64,000 nt of DNA from Mugil cephalus (lineage: Eukaryota > Chordata > Actinopteri > Mugiliformes > Mugilidae). Position numbers and translations under genes: made by a program. Positions 1 to 13,500 of the stretch are shown in pieces. Every line of letters starts with the position of its first letter. Positions within the stretch are counted from its first letter, which is position 1. The notes under the pieces were generated by a model. That model ran no database searches. It saw nothing but the letters and a program-made list of their open reading frames with translations, and was not told the DNA's origin. Location: the NCBI RefSeq assembly GCF_022458985.1, contig NC_061774.1:11150616-11214615 (forward strand), written 5' to 3'.

Positions 1-1779
1 ATGTTCATAAAAGTTTAACGCCTTCACGGCCTGTTAACGGTGCAATGACTTCGCTGACCCAAACACAAAAGCTACAAGTCCAAACAACTGTGAGTCACCT
101 CAGCCTCAGGCTGAGAGCATAGATGGCATTCAATGCACAGTTTAAGGAAACAATATGACAGCTTTCTCAGGTCTCAGCAGATGTGATAGTGTGTGAAGTG
201 ATGATAATATAAGGTAGGTGAAACTTCACAGAAAACAAAAAACATAAAAAACAGTACAGTCAAAACTAGATTGAACTCTGATCATAAGACTAAAGGCTTC
301 ATGGATACATCAAGGTTTAAATGAGCAGTTAATGTTATACAACACATCAACATCAGACCAATGTGTTCATCTGTATGTATGACAGATGAAGTGAGGTCCA
401 AAAGCCTTCGTATCTGTTACCATACCATAATACTCCAGTGAATATGGGCAGCATGACTAATTTGTCCTTGACTCAACTCACAACAGCACCGAGTTTCTCC
501 TGTATTGATCTTCTGTAACAATTTTATGCAGATTTTAGATGTGAACACAACATGAAAATGATCTTCGATCAATATTTTGTGCTGCTCAGTAAGAAGAAAC
601 ACGCACGAAATTGCACAGGGATTTGTCCTGTTTCAGTCCTGTTCAGCTTGTAACCGTATTAGTCGGTAAGTTAGTGTAAGTGTGTTATAGCACACTGATT
701 TTTGTCAAAACATTAATGGCCAGTGAAGGCCATGATGTGGTCCTGTGTATATATTGTATTGATCCACCTCCAGGTCTGTAGTGTGCAGTACAAATACACA
801 AGAATACTTTTTTTTAATTTAAGGTATTTCACTCTGTATGTGTGGGAAAATAAACCCTGTCATGTGTGATCGTCTGGTGGCCTTATTCTGGTTAAAATTA
901 TCTCAAGCACGATTAGAAGCTAAACATTATAATATATAGCCTTCACAGCAGCAGTAATCATGGGCTATAATATTATGTGTTCAGGGTGTCCTTTGGTTTG
1001 TTCATCTTGACATCTCTCGAGTGGCTTGAAGAAATTTCTACAGATTTGTTCCAAACACTTGGAGTCATGGATGAACCGATTTAAATTAAGTGTTCAAAGG
1101 TCAAATCTCTGGTCCCTGTATCCTCAGAAAACACATTTTTGGTCATATGCTAATAAGGATCAAATTTCCCACACATGTCTAACAGGATAAAATTATTTAG
1201 TGATAACATTTTATGTGTAAAAAGTCAAAGATCAACCCTACTGGGACATCAGGAGAATCCCTTGATTGGTTAATGGAGTTAAAGTGGCTGCAAGGCAGAT
1301 ATTTTTGATGCCATGTGTATTACAGTTAATGCTAAAGTCAATTGCTATTGCTAGCTACTAGTTTCTTGACAAGGACACTAATAATTAAAATGTGACCAAA
1401 TTCACTAGAACCGTTAATCTTCAGGATTAATACTTAACAATGTCTACTATGGCCCTACTTGTTTAAGCTTTTCACCAGATTTTTAATCTCACTCTCTCCC
1501 AATCTCACTTTGTGTCATCACAAGGTTCCCAGTGGTGTTAAATAAATGTATTTGGTGGAATTCATTATGTCAAAAGATCTGACAAGTGGGTTTAAAAGGG
1601 ACACGTACGAGGATGGATGGCATAAGAGGATAAAATAATAAAAACAAAACAAAAACAAACCTTTTAGGAAAATGGGGGATTTTGTAACTATTGCAATGAA
1701 GTTGCTCAGTCTTTGTTCCCACTTTCATTACTTAGTTTTACACACACACGCGCGCGCGCTCATTATGTCGGTCACATAC
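1..1779. other. Non-coding, probably intron 4 of the nAChR gene
   Basis: No exon with recognisable homology is visible on either strand. The stretch lies downstream (minus strand) of the fourth coding exon of the receptor gene, so it is most likely intron. The large exon expected next, carrying the rest of the extracellular domain and the first membrane helices, is not present and must lie left of the window. A short CA/CG dinucleotide run lies at 1741-1760. Confidence 0.55.
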
Positions 1780-4700
1780 TTGTTATAGAGGACGATGTCT
1801 GGCAGCCAGATGTGCTGCGACGGGAGCCTGATTTTCTTGATTCCCTCATACTCTTCAGGGTCCCACATTAATCTGTAGTCGTTCCACCCCTAACATAAAA
1901 GTGGACAACACATGTAGAAGCACATCAATGCGTTCAGTGGTCCCGCGCTCAAATAGGAACAACGATTAGGATTCATTTGCACCCAAACACAAGAACACAT
2001 ACAAATAACAGGGCCAAAATAAAACAGAAGAATTTGGAGACCATAGATAAACAAACCAAGACACACACTGGCTGAGTCATACCTGTCTGGCAAAATGCAT
2101 TTCAAACAGCACTACACTGACATATTTAACTTACATGCCAAGGGCTTGCCTGCCCAGTGAACCAGGTGGATGTCTACATCTGTGTACCTGCATAGGTGTG
2201 TGCCGGTCAGTGACTAATGCAACTCACACACCTGTTGCATCCCTTGGAGACAGTGTTTTAACCAAAGACTGTAAATAAAGATGGGCAGTGGAACGCCTCC
2301 CCAAAAGTGAAGTCAAAGTAAACACAGCTCCCCCTGGTGTCTGGCTGCAGTATAGGTCATAAGTGTACTTGGCCAAACACAAGAATGGATTCTCTCAATT
2401 TATGTAGATAATGTAATGCTGATGTACACTCACTGGCCGCTTTATTAGGTACACCTGTTCAATTGCTTGTTAACACAAATAGCTAATCAACCAATCACAT
2501 TGCTGCAGTTCAATGCATTTAGACATCTAGAGGTGATCAAGACAACGTGGTGAAGGTCAAACAGAGCATCAGGATGAGGAAGAAAGGGGATTTAAGTGAC
2601 TTTGAACGTGATATGGTTGTTGGTGCCAGACGGGCTGGTCTGAGTATTTCAGAAACAGTTGATCTACTGGGATTTACACCCACAACCATCTCTAGGGTTT
2701 ACAGACAATGGTCCGAAAAAGGGAAAATATCCAGTGTTAATGTGACAGGTCAGAGGAGAATGGGCAGACTGGTTGGAGATGATAGAAAGGCAACAGTAAC
2801 TCAAATAACCACTCGTTACAACCAAGGAATGCAGAATACCGTCTCTAAAAACACACAACACGTTGAATCTTAAAGAAGATGGGCTACAGCAGCAGAAGAC
2901 CACACCAGGTGTCACTCCTGTCAGCTAAGAACAGGAAACTGAGACTACAGTTCACACAGGCTCAACAAAATTGGACAATATAAGTATAAGGACCAACATT
3001 TCCTGGTCTGACAAGTCTCGATTTCAGCTGCAACATTCAGATGGCAGGGTCAGAATTTGGCATAAACAACATGAGAGCATGGATCCATCCTGCGTTGTAT
3101 CAATGGCTCAGGCTGGTGGTGGTGTAATGGTGTGGGGGATATTTTCTTGGCACACTTTGGGCCCAGTAGTACAAATTGAGCATGGATTAAATGCCTCAGC
3201 CTACCTGAGTATTGTTGCTGATCATGTCCATCCCTTTATGACCACAGTGTACCATCTTCTGACGGCTACTTCCAGCAGGATAATGCACCATGTCACAAAG
3301 CTCATATCATCTCAAACTGGTTTCTTGAACATGACAGTGAGTTCACTGTACTCCAATGGCCTCCACAGTCACCAGATCTCAATCCAATAGAGCTCCTTTG
3401 GGATGTGGTGGAACGGGAGATTCACATTATAGATGTGCAGCCGACAAATCTGCAGTGACTGTGTGATGCTATCATGTCAATATGGAACAAAATCTCTGAT
3501 TTTTCAACACCTTGTTGAAAGTATGTCACGAAGAATTAAGGCAGTTCTGAGGGCAAAAGGGATCCAACCTTTTATTAGCAAGGTGTACCTAATAAAGTGG
3601 CCAGCAAGTGTATGTTCAAGTGTCAATTTTTAGTTGCATTTTAGTTAACTATTTAACACTATAAAAACAGGTTGACTACCAGTCACCATGCCAACCGCTC
3701 TGTCTTGTAGGCTGATAGAGTAGGAAAAAAATACAGTGTATAATCCAACTTGTAACTGGTGGAGGTAAAGCAGAATGCAGTAATGTAGCGAAAACATTGG
3801 TGAGTCTGGCGGGAGTGCAGCCGGAGGATTGTTAACACAGCTCCATGTGTAAAACTCGCCAAGATGGCGCCACCCATATCCCTGAGAAACTAGCATCAGT
3901 TTGGCATATGCGAGGGAGTGGGGATGCATTGTCCATGTTTATATACAGTCTATGGTTTGACCCACAGACATGCAGTAAAAATACACACATGAAGTATAGT
4001 CAAATAAGGAGGACACAAACCTGAGAGAGCCAGCAGTTGGTTGTCATGATCTGCTCCCTCTCGTTCTAAAACACAGACACGAGGTTAATGTATCACTGAA
4101 AACCCCAAACTCACTCTTAATACCAACAACCAACTATATTCTTCAATAAATTTTAAATGAGCAGAGCAGGCCTTTACGTTAGCAGCTTATGTGGTTTTGG
4201 ATTAGTGTGCGTGGGTGTTTTCGTACCACGTTGATCAGCTGAGCTAGAGACACCTGGATGTAGATGGTAACCTGCTGGCTGTTGTTGACAGCTGGCCTGA
4301 TCAGCTTGTTGTAGCGCTCCGACGACAGCAGGTGACTCACCAGACGCTCCTCAACCTCCGCACAGCGGGCAGCTGCACATACACAGAAATAAACACACAA
4401 TGAATGTAAGTTCAACTAATAAATATCTGTGTTACGCTTTATGTTATGTTGAGAATAAATCCCATCATCATTACTGCTTGAATAACAGCAGTAAATCCTA
4501 CATTTCTTCGGCACACTGTTAAAACCTGATGGGGGTTAAAAAAAGAAATCGTCTACGTAGATGAACCCAAATGCAGGAAATGGGAAGAAGAGCCACAGGA
4601 ACCTGAGAGAAGACATCACAGGTGAACGCATCCAGCATGAACAGAAGGCACAGCTAACAAGACACGAATGAAAACAATGAAACTAAAAGATACAGGATGA

Positions 4701-7700
4701 TTGATTCCTGAAATTAAACAACAGAAGCAGAAAGTAAACTGGATAAAATAGCAGAAAAATAACCTAAATGCAGACACTGGTGGTGCCTCACGCTGGATTT
4801 TGTAGGACTTAATCTGATTTTAACCTTGAGTTTGATGAGATCAAAAAGCATTTAGTTGTTTTTTTCTTCGCTGAGTAAGAAAAAATATGCTAAAATCAAG
4901 CTATTACATTAATGGATAGTTAAAATGCTTTTAAAAACTTCATTGTTCCTCATTTGAACATATTTTGCTTATTCTTAACTGCATTCGCTTTATTTCAGGC
5001 ATTACATTCTCATGTGATGTCCACAAACAACTAATAAATAGAAACACAACTCACGCCAAATCTAAAATTCCTGATCATCACTGACAAACACTTGATCTTC
5101 ACGTGCACATTCTCAGAGCTTTAGCTGGTGAAGTGATGATTAAATCTCGTGCCAAGTGCTGTAGCGATGCAGCATGCTGCATGTGCCCGAATGTAATGAG
5201 TGTGCAATGAGTGTGAGAGAGGGAAGGAGCGGACTATCCACATCTAACACACTGATCAGATGTAACATCATATTTAGTGACAGTCCAACAAACATAAACA
5301 CACAAACATGCTCTATACGTACGTGCCTCCTTCACAGGCCTTTAATCACATACCTCGCATGCTGCATGTTGCATGTTGCATGTCAACGCTGCATGCAATA
5401 TGCGCTTCATATCGGTCACATTTAATCAGAAATACAGAGAGGGAGGCAGAGCACCTCAGGGAGAACATCACCCCACGACACAGAACATCTGTCTGGATCA
5501 CAGAGCTTCAGTGACATTGAGTGGTTTAAAACACGAGCCCTCCCAGACTTTAATACATTTTTAAACTTAGAAACCATTAGGCCCTAACCTGATTGTGAGG
5601 CAGTCAGCTGGACAAATGATACTTAACTTCAACAAAAGTTTCAATCAGTTTGCTGTTCATGGAGAAGGATCAGGGATCGAGGATCCTTGTGAAAGAATTA
5701 ATATTTAAGAAAGGAAATATTGAGATGGATTCTTACAGTAGCTGGCGTGTTTTCTTGCTGTCTAAATAAACATTTGCTCACGTCTTCAGTTTAGTATCAG
5801 CTTGTATCTCATGTTTGCCTTGTCTGTTTTTATGTTGCATGGTTTTTGCGAGCCTTTTCTGACAGCTTAGTTCCCTGAAATGATTCTTGGATTTCCTGCT
5901 TTAAGGAGAGTGCAAACTATGGGGTGTCAATAAAGACAAGAGAAAGGTGGATTAAATTTGGAGTGACGAGCATTTTACTTAAGTATGAAACTGAATGAAG
6001 CTTAATCTTAACCTCACAACTTGTTATTTTAGGAACACAATCAAAAACCAATAGAGCTACAAAAGTAACTAATATGACTTCTTAGTGAGTTACAATTCTG
6101 TCAGTCCTCTATTCTGTCTATTATTACAAAACCTGGTGTCATCTGTTTTGAGATGAATCAGCCATGGATTTGCCAGTAGGCAGAGAGAAAACTGCGATCT
6201 GCCGTTGCCAGGCAAAGTTTACAGATACAGAATTTAATACCTAATCTGATTCTAAGACATGAGTCAAGAAAACAAGTTTCTGGTTGAGAAACATCAGGGA
6301 TGTCACATTTGACTTAAACAGCTGGCTATATGATACACGAGAGCTGTATCCTCTTTTGATGCATCTACATTTTTAGTTGTGCAAACAAAAACCAGCAGCA
6401 TATTTTGTCCAGGCATGTCAGGACTGTGAACCTTTGGAATATTGTTGGTTTTGACACTTTCATTGATAACAATGTGTTTTGAGGCGCGTCCGTGAACTGA
6501 GGAGGAGAGGCGCTGCGCTTTAAAGACAGGTGCAGGGGTAGGGAGGTATACTCTACACTTGGTCACTCCACATTAACCTCCAGCAGCCCTCCATCTGAAA
6601 AAGAGACAGGAGCAGTCTGAGCAGTCATGACATGACACTAAACCCTGAGGGTTTAGAGACAGAAAGCTCTGTCTGTCAGGATTAGACGGAGAGAGGAGAC
6701 GGAGACAAGGAGAAAAGGACAATGCACACAAACGCACTACAATACACGGAGCGTGATGCGAAACAATTCCCTGATTGGGGGATAATCATCTGATAAAAAG
6801 AAACGGCATCATGTCGTATTACGTTGATGATTCATGGGAAATGGCAGCGATTCGTAAATTTGCTTAATGGGATTACAGCTCGGCAACAATATGTCGTTTA
6901 TGTGCAATATGAGGGCAAACCGATGCATGAAGGGAACGCTGGGTTCTAATTAAAAGCAACTGGTTTTCAGATTAAGGTTGCACTGGGAGCTGAGACAAGC
7001 CTCTCTAGGAATCCTGTTGTGTCTGCTCACTGTTGGTAGTCATCAGGCTTTGGTTAAGTGGATTAAAGCTATCTTAAAAAGCAAGAGGCATACTCCCATT
7101 CAGCTAAAGGGACACTTCACAAGTTTAACACATTAAGCTCAGTTCACTCGTCACAAGAACTTTAACTCGGCCTCGGAAACAGTTGCGTAATAACTCATCT
7201 TGAGTGTGAGAGACATTGGCAGGACGACAGGGTCAAACAAGATGCCAGAGGTTGAATTACATGAAATATGGGATCCAGTGGGGTCTAAAGATTAAGATAT
7301 TTCCACCTCTGCTGCATTAAATCCAGGCATTATCCATTTTAATCTGTCTCTAACAGAAAGAAACTGCATTTCAATTATAACGATACATATTCAGTCACTG
7401 CAGAATCCACGGTATTACAGTTTTGGGAAATCCCTCTTCAAACAACATACACTGTAAAATCCCAGTTTACGACAGTTCAAGTTCTAGAGGAAAAAAAGAT
7501 GATTTTTATTTGTATTTTATTTTATTTTGCTTAAAAAGTGGGAAATTTGAGCTTGAATGTCACTTTAGGAAAGGATGGATTACAAAGACATATAACCTCA
7601 GTATTGTGTTCCAGTTGTCAGCTTCAATATCACACAAATCAGAATATATTTATATATAATGTTAAACACAAATTGCGGTTTGACCCTGCAGTGCGTTTCC

Positions 7701-9771
7701 TTGTGTCATGGCTTCAGCCTTTGGTCTTTGGAGGCTGCTCTCTGATTTCAGCCTGAGAGAAAGACGACGTGTCACACTGCCTTAAAAATGTAAAGGGGCC
7801 AGCGTAAAAATAAACCCAACAAATCCCACTGAAAAGGATCAAGCGGAGGTAAAGATTATTAAGAGAGATGTAAGGTAATGGGTTTGACAGGAAATGCTAA
7901 AATGGCAGAAGAGGCTAAAATGAGATGAGGTTGACGTAAGTAGAGATGGCGCATTAGGGAGTCTACCAGCAGGTCTCATCACACATGTATGCACAGACAC
8001 ACACACACACACACACACACACTCCTGTCCGGCCCACTGCACTCTCCACACCTCAATAATTCATTGCCGCTAAAATAAAAATGCCATCATCCTACATGCA
8101 CAGAGACTCAAACACAATCAGAGATTATTCTCCGAGTCTTTTTCGCCCACGTGAAATCGACACAATGTCCATCACGGCACGCGCTAAATGTAAAATCAAA
8201 TAAACACACAAAAGAAACGCTCCGAAAAGCTGCAGTGTCTCCATATGGTTGGATAGACTGTCTCATCAGTCCAGAGCACAGAGAAATTCTGCAACCTTGT
8301 AGGTTTCTTTTTAGGATAATGAATTATTTGTTGTGTTAGCATCTCGGGTGGTCTTTCCGAGGCCAAAACAGTTGAGCTGTCTTTGGCTCTCTTCACTACA
8401 CAGGCCAAAACGGTTACGTTATAAAAGACTCCCAAGTACCATTTACATGCAGCCACATGAAGCATTGTTCCCGGTGAATCAACTGCCTGAGAGGCTTTTG
8501 TGTTTTTAGCATCTCGTGGGATTTTCCTCAACGCAGACTCTTTCTGTCTAAGGATAAAAAGAGCTCTTACTACAAAGATTTTTTTTTATCTGTCGCAACT
8601 CCTCCCTTGTGTCTTTCTCATCCTTCTTTGCTCTTTTCCTTTTTGCATAGTGACAGGAACAAGCGCATATTTAGGACAGAAGCGCAGACAAAAAGTGTCT
8701 TTCTTCTGCTCTTAGCTCACTCAACGTCACTTTTAAGGGTAACTGCTGCTTGGGCTGGCACCACCTGATGTAGCCTGCACAGTGCACTGATCCCCCTCTT
8801 TGTCTGCCTGTTTCTCTCCTTCAAAGAGCTGCATCCAAACAAGTGTGCCAACACAGTGACTAATAGTTTACTATCAGGTGTTGACTCACTGACGCTGAGC
8901 TCGGTTGACCGGACTCACATCAGCAGTTATGAGAAAGCAGTTTAAAAAGTCCCGGGAAACAAATGCCAAAACTCACAACTGCATGTTTCTTTACATATAC
9001 CCAATATAAATTATGGCCTGGATTACACAGTGGGTGTTGTGTGACTCCGTATTGCACTGAAAGTCATTTTTTAAGAATTTAATGAGCATAAGAGAGACAC
9101 AAAGCAGGGGCATCAGAAGACTGTGTGTCAGAAAGGTTATAGCACAAGAGTATGAGTCTGGAAATACAGAGTCAAAGTGAAAACACAGCAAACAGGACCA
9201 GACAGGGAACGGCACAGACAGTGAAAAGGGTGCAGGAGCAAACAGTAGACACAATGCGATGTGGAGCAAATAAATCCCAACAGAGTCACTGACTGGATTT
9301 AGTCTTTTTTTTATGGTTGCGGGGAGGGGGAAGTCTGACAGGAGTGACAGCGCCACAGATACACACTGTCTCAGCTGCAGATGGAGCACAGGTGGTAATG
9401 AATGATTCACAGATGAAGTTGGATCCATAAACTTCATGTTTGTCCTGTTTCACTTAATAATGGATACACGTGTCCAGTTTGTGAAAGTAGAGAGTTACTT
9501 AATGAATTTAATGTGGTTTTTACTAAATAAACTGAAACTGGTTTCTGTGGAAGTTACTGTTTCTAGAATAACAACACACATTTTTACATTATCTGCACAG
9601 CACTTGCTCTAATTATAGTCTAACCTACACAGACTCAACCTCAAATTAAATCTCAAATCACTGATTTTAATTAAACTGAACAAAAACAATGTCCATGGGG
9701 GAGTTGAATTGAATTGAACTAAATGTAGTGATTCTACAATGTTGTTCTCCTTGAACAGAGATTAACACAGT

Positions 9772-9842
<71 letters not shown>

Positions 9843-10567
9843 GCATTTGAAACAGCAAAACTGCAAACTGTAATGTGCATGCAATTAGGTACAGCAAGAG
9901 CCACAGGATGACATCCCCGGATTTCTGATGTGGATTGAAAACTCAAGTTGTGTCTGCATTTAGAAGCACCAGCTGCTCAGTGAGTAAGGAGAAGAACACA
10001 TTGCTAAATGTGTTGATCAAATTCCGGGCTGGGACTTAATGCAGAGGAAGTAAAGGTAAATGTGAGCAAAATAAATGCCCCCGTCTCAAATCTGACACCC
10101 ATGACCGTCCAAATTCGATTTCGCTATGACTCCATGGGTTTGCTGTGGAAAGAGGAGCAAGTTGGTTAATTGAGGCGCGCTGAAAAATCACGTGCTGATG
10201 TGTCTGACGCGCACCACTACTTTTCACCACTGGCATGCTATGTGTGTGCAAGGTAAACGTATGACTTTAACATTTCCCTAAAATGGTAAATGCTAGCAGA
10301 TATCATTATGCGTTTGCCCTACTGTGACACTGTGATGTTTTAGTGAATAATAATAATAATACTAATAAATCTACATTACTTACCGGGTGCAATACGTTAA
10401 GTGCATATGTCTAAGAGAGAGTTTGTCATTTTATAATGGACAGCACAATACTTGGTGATTAAACCCCCACAGCAGAACCCGTCCCACTCCAGGATTATTT
10501 AAACGGATTACTTACTTGCCACGGTGAGAACCAGGAGAGCCAACACTGCTTTCACCGGGGCTGCCAT
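1780..10567 (-). CDS. Neuronal nicotinic acetylcholine receptor beta-type subunit, 5' half (exons 1-4)
   Basis: Pentameric ligand-gated cation channel subunit of neuronal membranes. Four coding exons on the minus strand: 10516-10567 (52 bp), 4227-4372 (146 bp), 4021-4065 (45 bp) and 1780-1889 (110 bp). All have AG/GT borders and keep one frame; 146/45/110 bp is the classic vertebrate nAChR exon pattern. Exon 1 encodes a signal peptide ([17 protein letters not shown]). Exon 2 gives EERLVSHLL and RYNKLIRP and a possible glycosylation sequon (NNS). Exon 3 gives [10 protein letters not shown]. Exon 4 gives [13 protein letters not shown] and [11 protein letters not shown], the conserved agonist-site face. 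The match is best to the beta2/beta4 class and clearly not to muscle subunits; a fish-specific beta paralogue is possible. The Cys-loop and membrane helices are outside the window. Start chosen as the ATG immediately before the hydrophobic leader. Oddity: NCWL replaces the usual NVWL in loop D. Confidence 0.88.
2427..3610 (+). mobile_element. Tc1/mariner transposon, degenerate
   Basis: The ends are inverted copies: left CACTCACTGGCCGCTTTATT (from 2427) and right, read in reverse complement, CACTTGCTGGCCACTTTATT (from 3610). Both are followed by AGGTACACCT and flanked by the TA dinucleotides expected for Tc1/mariner integration (2425-2426 and 3611-3612). At about 1.18 kb it is a little shorter than an intact element. 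The interior is a recognisable transposase gene with frame breaks. It lies in intron 3 of the nAChR gene, in the opposite orientation. Confidence 0.92.
2547..3590 (+). pseudogene. Broken Tc1-like transposase
   Basis: The N-terminal helix-turn-helix region is open from 2547 to 2873 ([17 protein letters not shown], then [16 protein letters not shown]), with a deletion inside the second DNA-binding segment. The frame is then lost. The central catalytic part resumes at 2971-3390 ([25 protein letters not shown]), but a shift just after this replaces the conserved second catalytic block, and a stop follows. The final segment (3433-3633) is in another frame. It cannot encode an active enzyme. Confidence 0.88.
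7996..8022. repeat. CA dinucleotide microsatellite
   Basis: Uninterrupted CA repeat of about 13 units, in intron 1 of the nAChR gene. Confidence 0.9.
9773..9842. repeat. TATC tetranucleotide microsatellite
   Basis: About 17 perfect TATC units, in intron 1 of the nAChR gene. The perfection suggests a length-polymorphic locus. Confidence 0.95.
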
Positions 10568-13500
10568 CGCTTCCTCCCCTCCAGTGCGAACCACACGAGA
10601 AAACTTGAAGATGGTGTGCTTGTCGCTTTGACTTCCTTTCTGTGCTCGATTTCTAGTGAGTAAAATGTGGTGTGGGGTGCAAAGAAAAAGACCGAAAATA
10701 GAATTATAGCGGTTCCATTGCGAAGGGTGCCACAGATGACAGCCGGTAGCTGACGCTGGTACGCATGGAGATGAACGCTGACTGCTGTCTGAGCCGAGAG
10801 ATGAGGAGGCTGGACGCTTTCTGCCAGAGCGCACCGACTCCACCGCTGGTTCTGGAGCTGTGATTGCGCACAGCGGAAACCGGCTGCAGAGAACAGAGTG
10901 ACCCTTACTTCTTCTTGAGCAATGCAAACAAGGTTATCCAGGGGAACGCGGGCCAGGAGCTAGTGGGGATACGCCAGTCCCGTTATCGCCAAAGCGCCCA
11001 TTCTTCCGATAAAAGATTTAAGCGCCCTGGTCCTCACTTCGATCTGCCCACCCAGCACGCTCCCCGGCCGGGCGTCAGTTTCACTCTTTTTGACACAGTC
11101 TGACATGTGCGACAGCAAACAGGAAGCGATAACGGTTAGAAGTCCCCCCCAGGGAAGAGCTTTGATACCCCCAGGAGCCAGTAAAAACCAACCTTATGGC
11201 CTCGAATTAAACGAGCATCTCTCGGGAACCTGGAGTTCCTCTTCAAGTTAATGAGAAGACACACTCATGAAGCCCAAGTTTTGCTGGAACGATTAAAAGT
11301 AGACTTTATCTCATAATCTATTTTATAATCTACCAAATTAGGAAAATAGCCAAATGCCAATAATTCAGAGACTGAAGCAGGTTCCCAGAAGCAAAATAAA
11401 GAGCTGTTATCTGCAGTGAGCACATTGTTGCTACTGAGGTTGAGAAAAAATGAGGTGTGGAGACTGATCTTTAGGTGAGGGCTTTTTGATTTATTTATTT
11501 ATTTATTTTTTGTACAGGAATCATTAAAACCTTTGGATCCTCACAGCCCAGCGTTTGGAATAATATCAATTCAGCGAATCACTACATCAGCCAAAGGCGT
11601 GCATCATAACAGCAACACCAGCAAACCCCTGTAACTCTTTATGAAACCTTCATATTTGACTTCTAATCGCAGCTTGACATAGATCGATCAACACGGGGAA
11701 CATGACAGGCCTTTTATTGCACACTTAGCATGCGGAGAGGCAGCCCGTTACAGGTCTAGTGTGTCTGCGTCTGTGTGCGCAAGCTTGTCAGAACGGAAAA
11801 GCTGCAGGCTTCCTCAGTCTGCGCTCATCAGTGTGGTAAAAGCCCCCCAGAGGTCCTCGATGATGTGAGAAGAGGTGAGGGCACGCAGGAAGACGTGACC
11901 CAAAGTGTGCTTCACAAAATGACTCCTTCTAATCTTTTCACCTCGTGGATGGAGAAATGGGAGAGGAGAGGGACATGAAGAAGAGGAGTAAAAAAAAGTA
12001 AAGAAAATAAAAAGGTAAGCTCTTACAAAGATGGATTAAACATATTCCATATGGATAAAAATGTGAGCTTTCTTACCAGGAATATTAAGGAACATATAGA
12101 AGGATCAATTAACAAGTTTCCTCAGAGAACACCATGTATCACCACCATCTTTCTGGCTGAGAAAAGATGAACCAAACACTGGATCTAGAGAGGGAATTTC
12201 ACAGTTTGTCATTAAAGTATTTGCCCCTGCAGGTTTCTGACATGCTTTGAAGGCATAACCACACAATTACTACACAAAACGTCATATGATATATATATAT
12301 ATATATATAGATATACCTTACTTATAATGAAACCAGTTGCTGTGGATACAGTCATAGGAGTTTTGGTGTTTGGTGTGTTCCCCACCCGACTAAAGATGCT
12401 GATCAACAGATTTTGTAACTTTAGCTATATGCTAAATATAGCTATATATAGCTATAACGCTTTATATATTTATATATATAAATAAGAGTGGTGTTAATTT
12501 TTCATATAAATCATGGTCAAAATGTTAATAAGTGTATTTCATACTATTCCTTTAAGCCTCACACAAACAATGATCCTGAGAGCAGAGAAACAAGCTTCTG
12601 TAATATGTTACTCTTCACCATTCGAGTGAAGGTGCGTGGACATGGAGCACTCTCGTCGGAACCTTATCCTCATCCCTCATCCTCATACGATGGAGGCATT
12701 GTACTGCCTATGCATTCACACACTCCATAAAATCAACCCCCGGCTCACAGCTCCAAATTCAACCAAACTGTATTACCCCACCATCACGTCTCATTACGCC
12801 CTCACTTTAGCAACATGCGAGCATCCGCCTCTCAAAGTCCTCACCGTCTCGCCTAATGAGCATTATCTCTGCATCCTAAAAGCAATGGAGAGGAGCAGAG
12901 GGAGGCCAGATTTAATCAGAGCTACTTAAGCTCGCTGTGGGGTCTGCTGGGTCTCTGCAGAGACAGCCAGCAAAGACACAAACATACGTGCAATATAGAG
13001 ATTAAATCCTTGTTCCCATGTTTGTTGTAGGCTGTAACTAAAATATATGGGAGATTAATCATCATTAAAAGCAAGTCTTCATCAAAGTGCAAATGAGGAC
13101 CCTCGGATTGAACACTTTGTATGCAACTCACAGGAAAACAGTTTGTGGTTGTGGTTGAGGTGAAAATGTATTTTGTTGAAAGATAGGCTACTGGCAAGAA
13201 GGGATGTGTTCGTTTTAGAGCGGGGTCCCCAACCACAGGGCCATGGACGTTGCTTAGCATTTGCTTCAGGGGCTTAAGAAAAATATGACTCTGCAAAAAC
13301 CACAACAACATAACAGGCTGTGGGTTTGTCCAGCCTCCCCACAAGGACGGCCCATCAGATAGAGTTTTCAGAGCATCACAGACATTTCTTTGAAGAAAAA
13401 CAGTCTGTTCTCTCCAGTCTGTATTCAAAGCTGAACTTGTGATGAATTTGAGTGGAAAGGAGCATATGTGACATGTCCACAAGATTACGATAGATTCTGT

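Larger units (their letters stand above)
2260..3957. repeat. Dispersed fish repeat with inverted ends, interrupted by a Tc1 element
   Basis: The left edge (2260-2286, beginning AACCAAAGACTGTAAATAAA) and the reverse complement of the right edge (3931-3957, beginning AACCATAGACTGTATATAAA) match at most positions. They point inward like terminal inverted repeats of a non-autonomous DNA transposon. Segments such as the stretch around 2295-2360 resemble a repeat I recall from many percomorph genomes. The Tc1 element at 2427-3610 sits inside it. Superfamily and target duplication could not be fixed by eye. Confidence 0.5.
4373..10515. other. Intron 1 of the nAChR gene (6.1 kb)
   Basis: Bounded by the exon 1 donor (GTAAGT on the minus strand) and the exon 2 acceptor. 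I see no additional exon. It holds a possible old repeat around 4540-4790, a cluster of GCATG motifs near 5355-5395, a CA microsatellite near 7996-8022, a TATC microsatellite at 9773-9842, and a block around 6760-6970 that is not repetitive and could be conserved regulatory DNA (speculative). Confidence 0.6.

Noticed and set aside
3645-3929. 94-codon minus-strand frame near the Tc1 right end
   Set aside because: Lies in the outer dispersed repeat; no recognised domain.
12922-13482. 186-codon open frame on the minus strand
   Set aside because: No recognisable family, unremarkable composition, no splice or start context, and it runs through a hAT-like repeat end. Most likely a chance frame.
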